From Sphingomonas lycopersici (lineage in GTDB: Bacteria; Pseudomonadota; Alphaproteobacteria; Sphingomonadales; Sphingomonadaceae): DNA of 64,000 nt. Location: assembly GCF_026130605.1 (NCBI RefSeq), contig NZ_JANFAU010000001.1, forward strand, positions 558,001 through 622,000. Direction: 5' to 3'. The first letter of the stretch is position 1. Each line of letters starts with the position of its first letter. The notes beneath the pieces were generated by a model. The model did no database searches and was not told the origin of the DNA. It saw only the letters and a list, made by a program, of their open reading frames with translations. Below are positions 25,465 to 34,942 of this stretch, one piece after another. A program made the position numbers and the translations under genes.

Positions 25465-26376
25465 ATGCGCGAAGTGGTCATCATCGGGGCGGGCGCGATG
25501 GGTTGCCTGTTCGCGGGCAGGCTGGCCGAAGCCGGGGCAGCCGTCACGCTGGTGGACCTCGATCGGCCGCGGCTGGAGGCGCTCGCGCGCGATGGGATCA
25601 CGCTCGTCGACGACAAGGGCGAGCGGCGCATCCCGATCCGCGCGAGGCTCGCCGCGGACGTGGACGGGCCGGCCGATCTCGTGTTGCTCTTCACCAAGGC
25701 GATGCACAGCCGTTCCGCGATCGCATCCGCCGCGCATCTGGTCCGCCCCGGCACTTATGCGCTGACCCTCCAGAATGGACTCGGCAACGCCGAGATCATC
25801 GCGGAGACATTTCCTGCCGGGCAGGTATTGCTGGGGGTCACCGATCTGCCGGCCGACCTCGAGACGGCGACGCGGGTCTCGTCGCATGGTCATGGCACGG
25901 TACGGCTGGGCAGCTATCGACCCGAGGGCGAGGCCGGCGCGCTGGCGGCGGTCGAGCTGCTCGGGCGCGCTGGGATCGACGCCAAATATGATCGCGCGAT
26001 CGAGGTGGGAGTGTGGGAGAAGGTCGCGTTCAACGCGGCGCTCAACGCGATGGCGACGGTCACCGGCCTGACGGTCGGCGGGATGGATACGCCGGCCGGC
26101 CGGCGGATCGCCTTTGCGATCGCGCGCGAAGTCGCGGCCACCGCTGCGGCAAAGGGCCTGATGCTCGATCTCTCCTCCGTCGAGGGCAAGATCGACTTCG
26201 CCTTGACGCATCATCGCCAGCACAAGGCGTCGATGCTGCAGGACCGGCTGGCCGGTCGCCGCACCGAAATCGAGGCGATCAACGGCGCGGTCGCACACGA
26301 AGCCCAGTCGCTCGGCGTCGCCGTACCGGTGACGGCAACGCTCGCCGATCTCGTCCGCCTCAACGAACCCGCCTGA
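25465..26376 (+). CDS. Ketopantoate reductase family protein
   Basis: A 303-residue NADP-dependent 2-oxoacid reductase of the PanE/ApbA fold. The Rossmann motif is IIGAGAMGCLFAGRL (residues 6-20), followed by LLFTKAM and TLQNGLGN, and the C-terminal domain contains EKVAFNAALNAMATVTGL (the family K-x-x-x-N-x-x-x-N motif) and HHRQHKASMLQDRLAGRRTEIEAINGAV. It follows the LysR gene by 49 bases on the same strand, behind AGGAGAG. It may be the housekeeping panE or a paralogue reducing a catabolic 2-oxoacid. Sphingomonads carry several paralogues, so panE is not assigned. Confidence 0.85.
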   Translation: MREVVIIGAGAMGCLFAGRLAEAGAAVTLVDLDRPRLEALARDGITLVDDKGERRIPIRARLAADVDGPADLVLLFTKAMHSRSAIASAAHLVRPGTYALTLQNGLGNAEIIAETFPAGQVLLGVTDLPADLETATRVSSHGHGTVRLGSYRPEGEAGALAAVELLGRAGIDAKYDRAIEVGVWEKVAFNAALNAMATVTGLTVGGMDTPAGRRIAFAIAREVAATAAAKGLMLDLSSVEGKIDFALTHHRQHKASMLQDRLAGRRTEIEAINGAVAHEAQSLGVAVPVTATLADLVRLNEPA

Positions 26377-26391
26377 TACGCACGCGATGTA

Positions 26392-26406
26392 TTGATTAAT
26401 CATCAA
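26392..26406. promoter_or_regulatory. Candidate MarR operator, site 1
   Basis: TTGATTAATCATCAA, containing the perfect palindrome TGATTAATCA, sits 88 bases before the MFS/NTF2-like operon. Thirteen bases (TATTGATTAATCA, 26390-26402) are identical to 37753-37765, in front of the MarR regulator and its divergent operon 11 kb away. That match argues for common control of the two arms by this MarR protein. Confidence 0.55.
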
Positions 26407-26494
26407 CTATCGTCCAGAGATCGGTGATGGCCGACGCCGCAATGCGAAGCGGGCGGCGCGACGAGAGCGGTAGGATCACCGCCGGGAGAGGGCG

Positions 26495-27880
26495 ATGCGA
26501 AGCGACGATGACGAGCGGCTGTTATCGGCGGGTTACGGCCGGACCTTCATCGTGATGAGCTTTCTGGTCGCGACCTTCAATTTCGCCGACCGCTCGGTGT
26601 TCGCGGTCACCGCGCAGCAGATCAAGGCCGATCTCAGCCTTAGCGATTTCCAGCTCGGGATCCTGCAGGGCGTTGCCTTCGCGTTGCTTTATGCCCTGCT
26701 TGGCGTGCCGATCGGGCGGCTGGCGGAGCGCGTGTCGCGGGTGAAGATCATCACCGCCGCGATCGTCTTCTGGTCGATGATCACGATGGCCTGCTCGCTG
26801 GTCGGGAGTTTCGCGCAGCTGATGCTGTGCCGCATCGGTGTCGGCGTGGGCGAAGCCGGGTCGCAGCCGGCGACGTCGTCGCTGGTCGGTGACCTGTTTC
26901 CGCGCGAGCGGCGCGCCTCGATCATGGGGTTGATCCTGCTCGGCTCGCCGATCGGCACCTTTCTCGGCGCGTCGGTGGGTGGCGCGGTCAGCGGCGTCTG
27001 GGGCTGGCGCGCCGCGTTCATCGTGATGGGGTTGCCGGGGGTCGTGCTGGGGCTGCTCGTTCTCCTGCTGCTGCGCGAACCTCGCCGCGGGCTGGCCGAC
27101 AATTTGCCGCCCGTTCAGGCCCCGGCGCCCAATTTCGGCGTGTTCCTCAAGGTCGTCGGGCGCAAGCCCGCGCTGATGTTCGTGATCGCGGGCGGCGCGC
27201 TCGCCGGTTTCGGCATGAGCTCGATCTCGCAATTCCTCGCGGTCTTTCTCGCCCGCGTCTACGATTTGCCGGTGCGCTCGGCGGGCGCGCTCTACGGTAC
27301 GATCTCGGCGCTCGCGCTGGGCAGCGGGCTGCTGATCGGCTCGTTCGGGACCGACTGGCTGGCGCGGCGCGGCGACGGGCGCTGGCCGGCGTGGGGCGCG
27401 GCGATCGGGCTGTTCATCGCGCCTTTCTCTTACTGGATCGCGTTCAACGCGGCGACGCCGGCTCTCGGCACCGTCCTCTTGATCATCTCGGGCTGCTTCC
27501 TGCTGCTCTATTACGGCCCGACGATCGGCATGATCCAGAATCTGCTCGAACCGCGCATGCGCGCGACCGGCGCCGCGGTGTTCGGGATGTTCTATACCCT
27601 GGTGGGCTATGGCGGCGGCCCGACCTTCGTCGGCTGGATGAGCGACCGCTTCGCGGCCTCCAGTTTCCACGGCGGCGATTATCTTGCGCTGTGCCGCGCG
27701 ACCGCGGCGAAGGCGCACGCGATCGACGCACTGCATCGGGCATGTGCGACCGCGTCGGCGGAAGGTCTCCGGTCCGCCTTGATGTCCGCGGTGTGCGTAT
27801 TCTTCGTCGCGGGGATCATGTTCCTCCTCGCCGCGCGCACGTTGCGCCGCGATTATTATGTCGCGGCGCCGGCGGCATGA
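26495..27880 (+). CDS. MFS transporter (spinster-like)
   Basis: A 461-residue, 12-helix inner-membrane carrier. FNFADRSVFAVTAQQIKADLSLSDFQLGILQG begins the protein, GVPIGRLAERVSR is the loop 2-3 motif, and [17 protein letters not shown] is in helix 4. These features match the spinster-like group common in aromatic and natural-product catabolic clusters of sphingomonads. It starts the plus-strand operon, overlaps an NTF2-like gene at its stop, and has a candidate MarR site upstream. It likely brings the hydrolysed product of the opposing esterase operon across the inner membrane; that is inference. Confidence 0.9.
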   Translation: MRSDDDERLLSAGYGRTFIVMSFLVATFNFADRSVFAVTAQQIKADLSLSDFQLGILQGVAFALLYALLGVPIGRLAERVSRVKIITAAIVFWSMITMACSLVGSFAQLMLCRIGVGVGEAGSQPATSSLVGDLFPRERRASIMGLILLGSPIGTFLGASVGGAVSGVWGWRAAFIVMGLPGVVLGLLVLLLLREPRRGLADNLPPVQAPAPNFGVFLKVVGRKPALMFVIAGGALAGFGMSSISQFLAVFLARVYDLPVRSAGALYGTISALALGSGLLIGSFGTDWLARRGDGRWPAWGAAIGLFIAPFSYWIAFNAATPALGTVLLIISGCFLLLYYGPTIGMIQNLLEPRMRATGAAVFGMFYTLVGYGGGPTFVGWMSDRFAASSFHGGDYLALCRATAAKAHAIDALHRACATASAEGLRSALMSAVCVFFVAGIMFLLAARTLRRDYYVAAPAA

Positions 27881-28284
27881 ACGACGAGGCTCCGCTGCGC
27901 AGCTGGTTCGAGGCCTATGTCGCGGCGTTCAACCGTGACGATTTCGACGCCTTCGGCGCTTATTATGCCGACGACGTGATCTTCGAAGGGCAGGCGGCGC
28001 AGCTGATCGGCCGCGAGGCGGTGCTCGCTTTCTATCGCGGCGTGAAGGCGAAGCTCGACGAAACGCTCGAATTGCTGACCTTCGTCGGGTCGCGCGACTT
28101 GGGGCGGATCGCGGTCGAGATGCGCACCCGGTTGGTCGCGCGCCAGGATTGGCCCGAAATGCCGACCGGCGCGATGCGCAAGGGCGAGGTGCGCGAGAGC
28201 GTCAATTTCATCCTCTACGATATCGTCGACGGCCGCTTCGCGCGTATCCGCTCGGCCCGCTTCGCAAGCGCGCGTGCCGCATGA
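27877..28284 (+). CDS. NTF2-like (SnoaL-type) protein 1
   Basis: A 135-residue cone-fold protein. The N-terminus reads WFEAYVAAFNRDDFDAFGAYYADDVIFEGQ, then LIGREAVLAFYRGVKAKLDETLELL, as in SnoaL/limonene-epoxide-hydrolase/ketosteroid-isomerase relatives. ATG 27877 overlaps the MFS stop and the stop overlaps the second copy (both ATGA). Small NTF2-like proteins in catabolic operons act as isomerases, dehydratases or cyclases; nothing here fixes which. It resembles the next gene along its whole length (ADDV/APGI, MRKG...R..N..LYD), so the pair arose by tandem duplication. Confidence 0.85.
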   Translation: MNDEAPLRSWFEAYVAAFNRDDFDAFGAYYADDVIFEGQAAQLIGREAVLAFYRGVKAKLDETLELLTFVGSRDLGRIAVEMRTRLVARQDWPEMPTGAMRKGEVRESVNFILYDIVDGRFARIRSARFASARAA

Positions 28285-28685
28285 CGCCGGAGGCGCATTT
28301 CCTTGCATATATCGACGCGTTCAATCGCAGCGACTTCGACGCGCTGGGCAATTATTATGCGCCGGGGATCAGACTGGTCATCGGCAATGGCACCGAATTG
28401 GTCGGCCGCCGCGCGATCATCGACTTCTATCGCCCCGTCAAGGCGGCGACGCATCGGACGATCACGGTGCTGCAATGCTTTCACGACGGCAATGTTCTAG
28501 CGGCCGAACTGGAATCGGAGTTTCTCGCGCTGGAGGACCTTCCGGACTTCACTGCCGGCGCGATGCGCAAGGGCGATCGCCGCTATATCAACAGCCTCGT
28601 CCTCTACGACTTCGACGGGCCGCACTATACCCGCATCCGGGCGGCCACCCTGAAGCGCGAATATCGGCCGGCACCGCGCGGGTGA
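28281..28685 (+). CDS. NTF2-like (SnoaL-type) protein 2
   Basis: A 134-residue paralogue of the preceding gene. It shares FLAYIDAFNRSDFDALGNYYAPGI, LVGRRAIIDFYRPVKA and AGAMRKGDRRYINSLVLYDFDG with the upstream copy. ATG 28281 overlaps that copy's stop. Tandem NTF2-like pairs may form a heterodimeric enzyme or two successive steps. It ends the plus-strand operon and directly abuts, tail to tail, the tannase-like gene with no intergenic base. Confidence 0.85.
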   Translation: MTPEAHFLAYIDAFNRSDFDALGNYYAPGIRLVIGNGTELVGRRAIIDFYRPVKAATHRTITVLQCFHDGNVLAAELESEFLALEDLPDFTAGAMRKGDRRYINSLVLYDFDGPHYTRIRAATLKREYRPAPRG

Positions 28686-30344
28686 TCAGAATTTGCCGCG
28701 GGTCCTGGCGCGGGAGCCGGGCCAGTCATAGCCGTCCGCCGGTTCGTGCTGCAGCGTCCCGGCGGCGAAGGAACGTGGATCGTTCACATCGCCGCCCTTG
28801 TAGCGGGTCCGCGTGGGATAGGCGTAGATCGGGCGGCGACGGATAGCGCCGTCTTCGAGCCGTGCGGCGGCGATCACGCGTTCGGGCGCCGCGCCACGCT
28901 CGACCCAATTTACGACCGCGCCGAGGAAATCCTCGTCGTAAGGCACATAGCCGCCGCGACAATGATAGCCGCCCGGCACCGCGAACATGCGCGCGAAGCG
29001 CCGCGTCGCCGCCAGCCCGCCCATCCGATCGCGGACCGCCTGATAATAATTGAGCATGCCATAGGCGCCGGCGGCATTGTCGGCCATGCCTTGCCACAGG
29101 AGCAGCTTGCCGCCGTGATCGCGGAAAGCCGAAAGATCGGGATCGGTCGCGTCGAACGATGCGCCCGCGCGGAGCAGCCGATCGAGACCGGCCTTGGTAA
29201 AGCGCCAGTCGCGCCAGCCGAAATCCTGCGGCAGTTCGCCGGGCAGCAGCACCTGCTTGATGAAGGCCTCGGCGGCGAATTTGCCGGTCCGGGTCGCGGC
29301 GCCGGGGCCGATCCAGCCGAGTTCGGCGCCATAAGGCGCGCCGCCCGGAAAGAGCGCGGTGCCGTCGGCATCGACCGGCCCGCGATAATAAGCGCGTGCG
29401 GCGTCCACCTGTGCCGGCGTCAGGCACGATGCAGTTGCTTGGCCGTCTCCGGGGCAGAGCAATAAAGCGGGATCGTAGCGGCATCGGCGCGGATCGTCGA
29501 TCTGGCCGTCGGGAGTGCCGTCGAGCCGATCGCAGGCGGCAAGAACGGCGCGGTGCAGGGCCGCGACCGCGTCGCGCGTGAAGATCTCGTTGCCGGCGGC
29601 GTCGAGCCCTTTCTGCGCCTCCCACAGGAACAGCTGCATCGCCGCCGGCATCGATACGGAAGAACCCGCGACCACGCCGTCGAAGTCGGTGGGATAACGC
29701 TGCGCCTCCATCAGCGCTTCGCGGCCGCCGCCCGAGCAACCGACGAAATAGCTATGCTCGGGCGGCCGCGCATAGAAGCGCGCGATGATCGCCTTGGCGG
29801 CAAGCGCGGTGGCATGGGTTGCCTTATGGGCGAATTGCATCCGCAGTTCCGGGTCGGTCGCCCAGGTGCCATCGCCGATGCCGGCGGCGAAATGACCGCC
29901 GTTGTTATAGGCGACCGCGAACGTCCCGCCCGCGATATGCGCGTTGCTGCACAGCGGCGTGATCGACTCCGAGATCACCCCGCACATCCCGCCGCATCCG
30001 CCCTGCAGAAAGCGGCCGGCGTAGGTGGTCATCGGCAGGCGCAGCTCGAATTGCGTTTGAGGGGCGGCATAGCCTTTGACGACACAAACGGTCGGCGCGC
30101 CGGCACCGGCGGTTTCTTCCGTTGCGGCGATGATGCGATAGCCTGTGCCGCCGGCGTCGGCGGTGGCGGATGTCACCAGCGCCTTGCACGGCATTGCCGG
30201 CGGAATCGCGGGTCGCTCGGGCAAGGGGAGCGCCACCCCAAGCGGATCGGGCTGCGCCGCCGCGGCGGTCGTGGGCGGCATCAGGAGCGCCACGAACAGC
30301 CCGAGCAAGCCAGCGCGGCGGAGAGCGGAGCGTATCGCGATCAT
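28686..30344 (-). CDS. Tannase/feruloyl esterase family hydrolase
   Basis: A 552-residue exported alpha/beta hydrolase. The signal peptide is MIAIRSALRRAGLLGLFVAL and following residues to about 30. The nucleophile S204 is in VGCSGGGREA, and the CS-D-HC arrangement typical of tannases is visible: C203-S204, an Asp in WQGMADNAAGAYGML, and H-C in GGYHCRGGY. FLQGGCGGMCG and AYNNGGH are family landmarks. It would cleave phenolic or aromatic esters in the periplasm. I chose ATG 30344, which overlaps the carboxylesterase stop and starts the signal. It is the last gene of the minus-strand operon. Confidence 0.92.
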   Translation of the reverse strand: MIAIRSALRRAGLLGLFVALLMPPTTAAAAQPDPLGVALPLPERPAIPPAMPCKALVTSATADAGGTGYRIIAATEETAGAGAPTVCVVKGYAAPQTQFELRLPMTTYAGRFLQGGCGGMCGVISESITPLCSNAHIAGGTFAVAYNNGGHFAAGIGDGTWATDPELRMQFAHKATHATALAAKAIIARFYARPPEHSYFVGCSGGGREALMEAQRYPTDFDGVVAGSSVSMPAAMQLFLWEAQKGLDAAGNEIFTRDAVAALHRAVLAACDRLDGTPDGQIDDPRRCRYDPALLLCPGDGQATASCLTPAQVDAARAYYRGPVDADGTALFPGGAPYGAELGWIGPGAATRTGKFAAEAFIKQVLLPGELPQDFGWRDWRFTKAGLDRLLRAGASFDATDPDLSAFRDHGGKLLLWQGMADNAAGAYGMLNYYQAVRDRMGGLAATRRFARMFAVPGGYHCRGGYVPYDEDFLGAVVNWVERGAAPERVIAAARLEDGAIRRRPIYAYPTRTRYKGGDVNDPRSFAAGTLQHEPADGYDWPGSRARTRGKF

Positions 30345-31912
30345 GGCTTGAGATGCGCCTCGATCAACGCCTGCTCGGCCCCCAGCGGATCGCCGCGCAC
30401 ATGCCACGGGAGATCGACGATCATGGTCTCTCGTCGGGGCAGCGTATAGCGCGGCCAGCGGGGGACGCCGGGCCCATTCGGATCGCCCTTGCGCGCGAAA
30501 TTGGTCCAGGCCGCGCTCATCACCTCGGCAAGTTGCTGCGCCTGCGCCGCGCCGGTGCCGATCGTCTCCGCGGCGTTGGCGACGGTGTCGAATACCAGCG
30601 GCAGCTCCAGCCCGTGGGGCGTGCGCAGCTTCCCGCCCTGCACCGGCGTGCGCCAGTCGAGCAGATAGGCGAACACCGGCGCACGGTTGAGGCCGGCATG
30701 TTTGTCCGCGGCGATGCGGGCGTTGCGGCCCATGCCGAGTTCGGTGGTGATCGCGAAATAGAGATCGCTGGCGCTCGCGTCCGGGCGCAATGCGCGGAAG
30801 CCGGCGATCAGCGTTTCGGGCGTATTGACCTTCGGCGCGAGCGCGGCGGGGAGCTGGGGCCAGTCGAGCGCGAATGCCTCGGGCGGCGGAAACAGCACCG
30901 TCGTCTCGGTCGCGGTGTGGCCGATGATAAGGGGAATATCCGGCGAAATCGGCGGGGCGCCGGGGGCGAAGGGAATATGCGGCACCACCGTCCCGTCGGC
31001 GACGATGCCGGGTCCCTTGGTCGGATCGGATCCGGTCACGCGTTGAAGCGCCGCCAGCATCCGATCGGTCGGCACGGTGCGCAGCGCCTCGATATCGCCG
31101 CGCGCGACGCCGAGCTCGGTACAGAGCGCGCGCGTGATGCGCAGCGCGCCCTCGCGCCCGATGGCATAGGTGCCGAACCCGCTCTGCAGCGCCGCGCGGT
31201 GGAACAGCCCCCGTGCGGCCGGCATCGCGAGCAACGCCGCCACCTTCGATCCGCCGCCCGATTGACCGAATACCATCACATTGTCCGGATCGCCGCCGAA
31301 GGCGGCGATATTGTCCCGCACCCAGCGCAGCGCCGCGACGATATCGAGCTGGCCGGCGTTCGGGACGGCCTGGCGGGAGTCTTCGCAGTAGAGGTAGCCG
31401 AAGGCGTTGAGGCGGTGGTTGATCGTCACCAGCACGACGTCGCGGCGTTTGGACAGGCGGGCGCCGTCATTGACCGGGGAATCGCCCGCACCCACCGCGA
31501 AGCCGCCGCCGTGGACCCATATCATCACCGGACGCTTGCGATCGCGATCCGCGCCGGGCGTCCAGACGTTGAGGACCAGGCAATCCTCGCTGCGCCGCGC
31601 ACCGGGCGGCGCAAGCTGCGGGCATTGGTCGCCGAACGCGGTCGCGTCGCGTATTCCCGACCACGGCGCGGGCGCCGCGGGCGGGAGGAAGCGGCGCGCA
31701 CCGCCGGTCGGCGCGCCATAGGGGAGGCCGCGAAACACCGCGACGCCGTCCTCGATCGCGCCGCGCACCACGCCCGACCGGATCCTGACCGTCGGCGGGG
31801 CGGCGCGCGCGGGGGAGGGCAGGAGCAGCAACGTCCCGGCCGCGCCCCCTGCCAGAAGGTCCCGGCGGTTGACGTGACTGCAAGGATGAAGCGTCGAAAG
31901 ATCGGACATCAT
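30341..31912 (-). CDS. Type-B carboxylesterase, Tat-exported
   Basis: A 523-residue serine esterase. A Tat-like signal is at the N-terminus (NRRDLLAGGAAGTLLLLPSPARA, residues 15-37). The oxyanion loop HGGG is at 134-137, the nucleophile S218 is in FGQSGGGSKVA, and the histidine is in PHGLELPLVF. SEDCLVLNVWTP is the family signature 2. ATG 31912 is followed directly by another ATG; a longer frame to 31960 lies in a terminator hairpin and is rejected. It follows the TonB receptor on the same strand but an intrinsic terminator lies between them. The esterase overlaps the tannase-like gene. Confidence 0.92.
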   Translation of the reverse strand: MMSDLSTLHPCSHVNRRDLLAGGAAGTLLLLPSPARAAPPTVRIRSGVVRGAIEDGVAVFRGLPYGAPTGGARRFLPPAAPAPWSGIRDATAFGDQCPQLAPPGARRSEDCLVLNVWTPGADRDRKRPVMIWVHGGGFAVGAGDSPVNDGARLSKRRDVVLVTINHRLNAFGYLYCEDSRQAVPNAGQLDIVAALRWVRDNIAAFGGDPDNVMVFGQSGGGSKVAALLAMPAARGLFHRAALQSGFGTYAIGREGALRITRALCTELGVARGDIEALRTVPTDRMLAALQRVTGSDPTKGPGIVADGTVVPHIPFAPGAPPISPDIPLIIGHTATETTVLFPPPEAFALDWPQLPAALAPKVNTPETLIAGFRALRPDASASDLYFAITTELGMGRNARIAADKHAGLNRAPVFAYLLDWRTPVQGGKLRTPHGLELPLVFDTVANAAETIGTGAAQAQQLAEVMSAAWTNFARKGDPNGPGVPRWPRYTLPRRETMIVDLPWHVRGDPLGAEQALIEAHLKP

Positions 31913-31937
31913 GCCGCTCCCTGGGTCGCCGAGGCCG

Positions 31938-31973
31938 AAAAATCCCGGCCCCGGCGGCATGGCCGGGGCCGGG
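31938..31973 (-). terminator. Intrinsic terminator after the TonB receptor
   Basis: Read on the minus strand, CCCGGCCCCGGC (31973-31962) pairs perfectly with GCCGGGGCCGGG (31955-31944) around a six-base loop, and is followed by A-TTTTT-C (31943-31937). This is a good rho-independent terminator, between the receptor stop (31985) and the esterase start (31912). It could attenuate the two esterase genes relative to the genes upstream. Confidence 0.75.
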
Positions 31974-31984
31974 GAGGGGGGAGG

Positions 31985-34942
31985 TTAAAAAGCGTATCGC
32001 ACGCCCATCCGGTAACGGCGGCCGATCACGTCGTAATAGACCGAATTGTTGTTGCCGTTCCAAAGCGGCGGCGGCATCACGTCGAACAGATTGGTGACAT
32101 TGGCGTAGATCTGCAGATTGCGATTGCCCGCCTTCATCAGATCGAAGCTCGCGCCGATATTGGTGTAGAAGCGCGAAGGGACGCGGTTGGTGTTGATGCT
32201 GTTGACCGCGGTCACGCTGTAACCGGGGTCTTCGGGGCCGACCAGGGACGCGTCATATTTGCCCGCCGAAATGAAATGGCCCTGCAGGTTGAGGGTCAGG
32301 CGGTTGAGCGTCAGCGAGGCGAACCCGTCCACCACCCAGGAGGGGATGCCGTTCAGCCCATTGTCCCCCGCGCGGTTCACCGGGGTCGTGGTGCCGGGCA
32401 GAACGACCGCGCTGTTGGTCAGCTTGAAGGTATGCGTGGCGAGCGCGCGCAGATCGAGCGCATTGCTCCCGCCGAACGGCAAATGGTAGCTGCCCTCGAT
32501 ATCGAGGCCCTTCAGATCCTGCCGGTTGAGGTTGAGATAAAGCACCGAGACGGTCTGCAGGATGCCGCTCGCGTTGCGGGTCACGAGGCCGCAGATATTG
32601 GGCGCGCCGCTGGTGTTGCAGGTGTTGACGATGACCTGGGCGCCAAGCGTCGCGATCGCGTCGCGGATGCGTATCTTGTAGAAGTCGACGGAGAAGCGCA
32701 GGCCGTTCAGCGCGCCCCTGGGTTGCAGCGTTACGCCGGCGGTAAAGGTGCGGGCGGTTTCGGGCTTCAGGTTGATATTGCCCCCGGTATAGACGGTGGC
32801 GAACACCTGGGTGCCGGTCTTGGTATCGGCGATCGCACCCACCCCGGATACGGGCGTCGTGAACAATTCGGCGGCGTTTGGCGCGCGGATGTCCTGCGAT
32901 TCGGTAACGCGAAGCAGGATCTCGTCGATCGGCTTATAGGTGGCGCCGACCTTCCACGTCGTCGCGTCGAAGCTGTTCGATACCGTCGGGCTGGCGATAT
33001 TATAGTGGGTGCGACGCACCGCGCCGTTGAGATCGAGGCTTCGGCCGAGCGCGCTATCCTTGAGCAGCGGCACGCCGGCTTCGAGATAGCCTTCGGTGAT
33101 CGAGACATTCCCCTTCGCGGGCGTGGCATTGTAGACATAGAAGCCGTTGGCGGCCGAGATCGGATCGACCGAGATCGCCAGCGTCTCGTGCCGCCGCTCG
33201 ATCCCCGTCGCGATCGTCGCGGGGCCTGCCCATGTGTCGAACAGGGTGCCGTGGAGATTACCGGCGGCAACGAACTGGGTATATTCGGTCCGCTGCTTGG
33301 TGGTGCCGAAGGCATAGGCCTTGGCCGCGGCGGAGAATTGCCCCTGGCCGAGGATGTTGAGCGGCACGCAATTGGTGGCGGGATTGGTCAGCGCGATCCG
33401 GCAGATCGGCTTGCCGGTCGCGGGATCGGTCACCGCGTCGATCGCATTGGCGTAACGCGCGGTGATGCGATCATTGACGGTCGACTGATGATAATCGGTG
33501 ACGCCATATTGGGCATAGGCATCCCATTTCCAGTTGCTGTCGATCTTTCCGCTGGCGCCCGCGACCATGCGATAGGTGTCGCGCGTCGACACGCTGTTGA
33601 TCTGCCCGAAATCGGTGCCGAGCTTGCCGATGACCAGTCCGGTGATGCCGTTCGCCTGCATCGTCGCGCGGGTCGCGGCGGGCAGGAACGGATTGTCGAT
33701 CTTGATCAAGCTGCCGTTGCCGGGAAAGCCGGCGTCGCGGACTTCCGGCCCGCTCGTATAGCCGGTGACATGGCCGTAGCTGACATCGGCGAAGCCGGTG
33801 AACGCATCCGATGCCTCATATTCGAAATGGCCATAGCCATTGTACCGCGTCACCGGGATCGACAGTGCCGGATCGCCGAAGAAGCTGTTGAGCCCGCGGC
33901 CGGTGCCGCCTTCCATGAACAATGCCCCGGCATTCTGGCCGTAGGTGAAGCTGGTCGGGTTGCCGCTGGCGTCGAACTGGATTCCGCCGAGCACGCCGCC
34001 CTTCGCCGCGGTGCGCACGCCCGCGGCATTGACGGTGGCGGTAATCAGCCCTCCGGGGGTCAATGTCGCGGTGTGGACGTTATAGGCGATATTGTTGGCG
34101 GGGCGGCCGTTGAGCCCCGCCGCCTGGGTCAGATTGCCGACCTCGTTGGAGCAGAACGTGCGCGTATAGCATCCGCCGACGCCCTCATCCTTGTCATATT
34201 CGCCGCCGAACACGACATGGCCGCGCCCGTCGGCGAAGCTGGTGCCGGCGACGATCTGCGCGACATAATTCTTGCCGTCCCCGCGATCGCTGATCCCGAA
34301 TTCGGCGTTGGTCTTCACCCCTTCGAAACGCTTGTTGAGGATGATGTTGATCACCCCGGAAACCGCGTCCGAGCCATAAGCGGCCGATGCGCCGCCGGTG
34401 ACGACGTCGACGCGCTCGATCAACAGCGTGGGGATGAGGTTGAGATCGACGGTGCCGGTCGAGGTGCTGGGCGAGAAGCGCTGACTGTCGACCAGAACCA
34501 GCGTCCGTGCCTGCCCCAGACCGCGCAGGTCGGCGATGCGCGCGCCCGCGTTGACCGGGCTGATATTCGAGCCGACCACCGAATTGGACGGCGACGACGA
34601 GGCGCGGAACGAGGGAAGCGTGGCGAGCGCTTCGCCGATGTTGGTCGTTCCCATCTTGGTCAGGCGCTCGGCGCCGAGCGTGGTGACCGGGGTGGGGGTA
34701 TTGAACCCCGCGGCGGACAGGCGCGAACCCGTGACGACGATGTCGCGCGGCTGATCGGCGGACTGATCGGCCGGTGGCTGGCTGGCGGGGGCGACGTCCT
34801 GCGCCGCGGGGGCGCCCGGTTCGGTCGTCTGGTCCGCGGCGAAGGCGGGCGTGCTCGCTGCGATGCTTCCCAGAAGCGCGGCGGTCACCATCAACGAACG
34901 TCGCGTCGCCCTGCGCGCCGCGCTAAAATCTCTGGCCTTCAT
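31985..34942 (-). CDS. TonB-dependent receptor (large, OMC-type)
   Basis: A 985-residue outer-membrane receptor. The signal peptide begins MKARDFSAARRATRRSLMVT and ends ASTPAFA near residue 35, then a low-complexity acidic/Pro stretch and the TonB-box region RDIVVTGSRL. The plug has LGQARTLVLVDSQRF and GGASAAYGSDAVSGVINIIL, and the barrel ends RYRMGVRYAF. ATG 34942 follows a strong GGAGGAGGG. Plug motifs of this kind are frequent in receptors for plant oligosaccharides and aromatics rather than iron. It lies between DUF3237/CocE genes and two exported esterases, so the cargo may be an esterified natural product. Confidence 0.93.
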   Translation of the reverse strand: MKARDFSAARRATRRSLMVTAALLGSIAASTPAFAADQTTEPGAPAAQDVAPASQPPADQSADQPRDIVVTGSRLSAAGFNTPTPVTTLGAERLTKMGTTNIGEALATLPSFRASSSPSNSVVGSNISPVNAGARIADLRGLGQARTLVLVDSQRFSPSTSTGTVDLNLIPTLLIERVDVVTGGASAAYGSDAVSGVINIILNKRFEGVKTNAEFGISDRGDGKNYVAQIVAGTSFADGRGHVVFGGEYDKDEGVGGCYTRTFCSNEVGNLTQAAGLNGRPANNIAYNVHTATLTPGGLITATVNAAGVRTAAKGGVLGGIQFDASGNPTSFTYGQNAGALFMEGGTGRGLNSFFGDPALSIPVTRYNGYGHFEYEASDAFTGFADVSYGHVTGYTSGPEVRDAGFPGNGSLIKIDNPFLPAATRATMQANGITGLVIGKLGTDFGQINSVSTRDTYRMVAGASGKIDSNWKWDAYAQYGVTDYHQSTVNDRITARYANAIDAVTDPATGKPICRIALTNPATNCVPLNILGQGQFSAAAKAYAFGTTKQRTEYTQFVAAGNLHGTLFDTWAGPATIATGIERRHETLAISVDPISAANGFYVYNATPAKGNVSITEGYLEAGVPLLKDSALGRSLDLNGAVRRTHYNIASPTVSNSFDATTWKVGATYKPIDEILLRVTESQDIRAPNAAELFTTPVSGVGAIADTKTGTQVFATVYTGGNINLKPETARTFTAGVTLQPRGALNGLRFSVDFYKIRIRDAIATLGAQVIVNTCNTSGAPNICGLVTRNASGILQTVSVLYLNLNRQDLKGLDIEGSYHLPFGGSNALDLRALATHTFKLTNSAVVLPGTTTPVNRAGDNGLNGIPSWVVDGFASLTLNRLTLNLQGHFISAGKYDASLVGPEDPGYSVTAVNSINTNRVPSRFYTNIGASFDLMKAGNRNLQIYANVTNLFDVMPPPLWNGNNNSVYYDVIGRRYRMGVRYAF

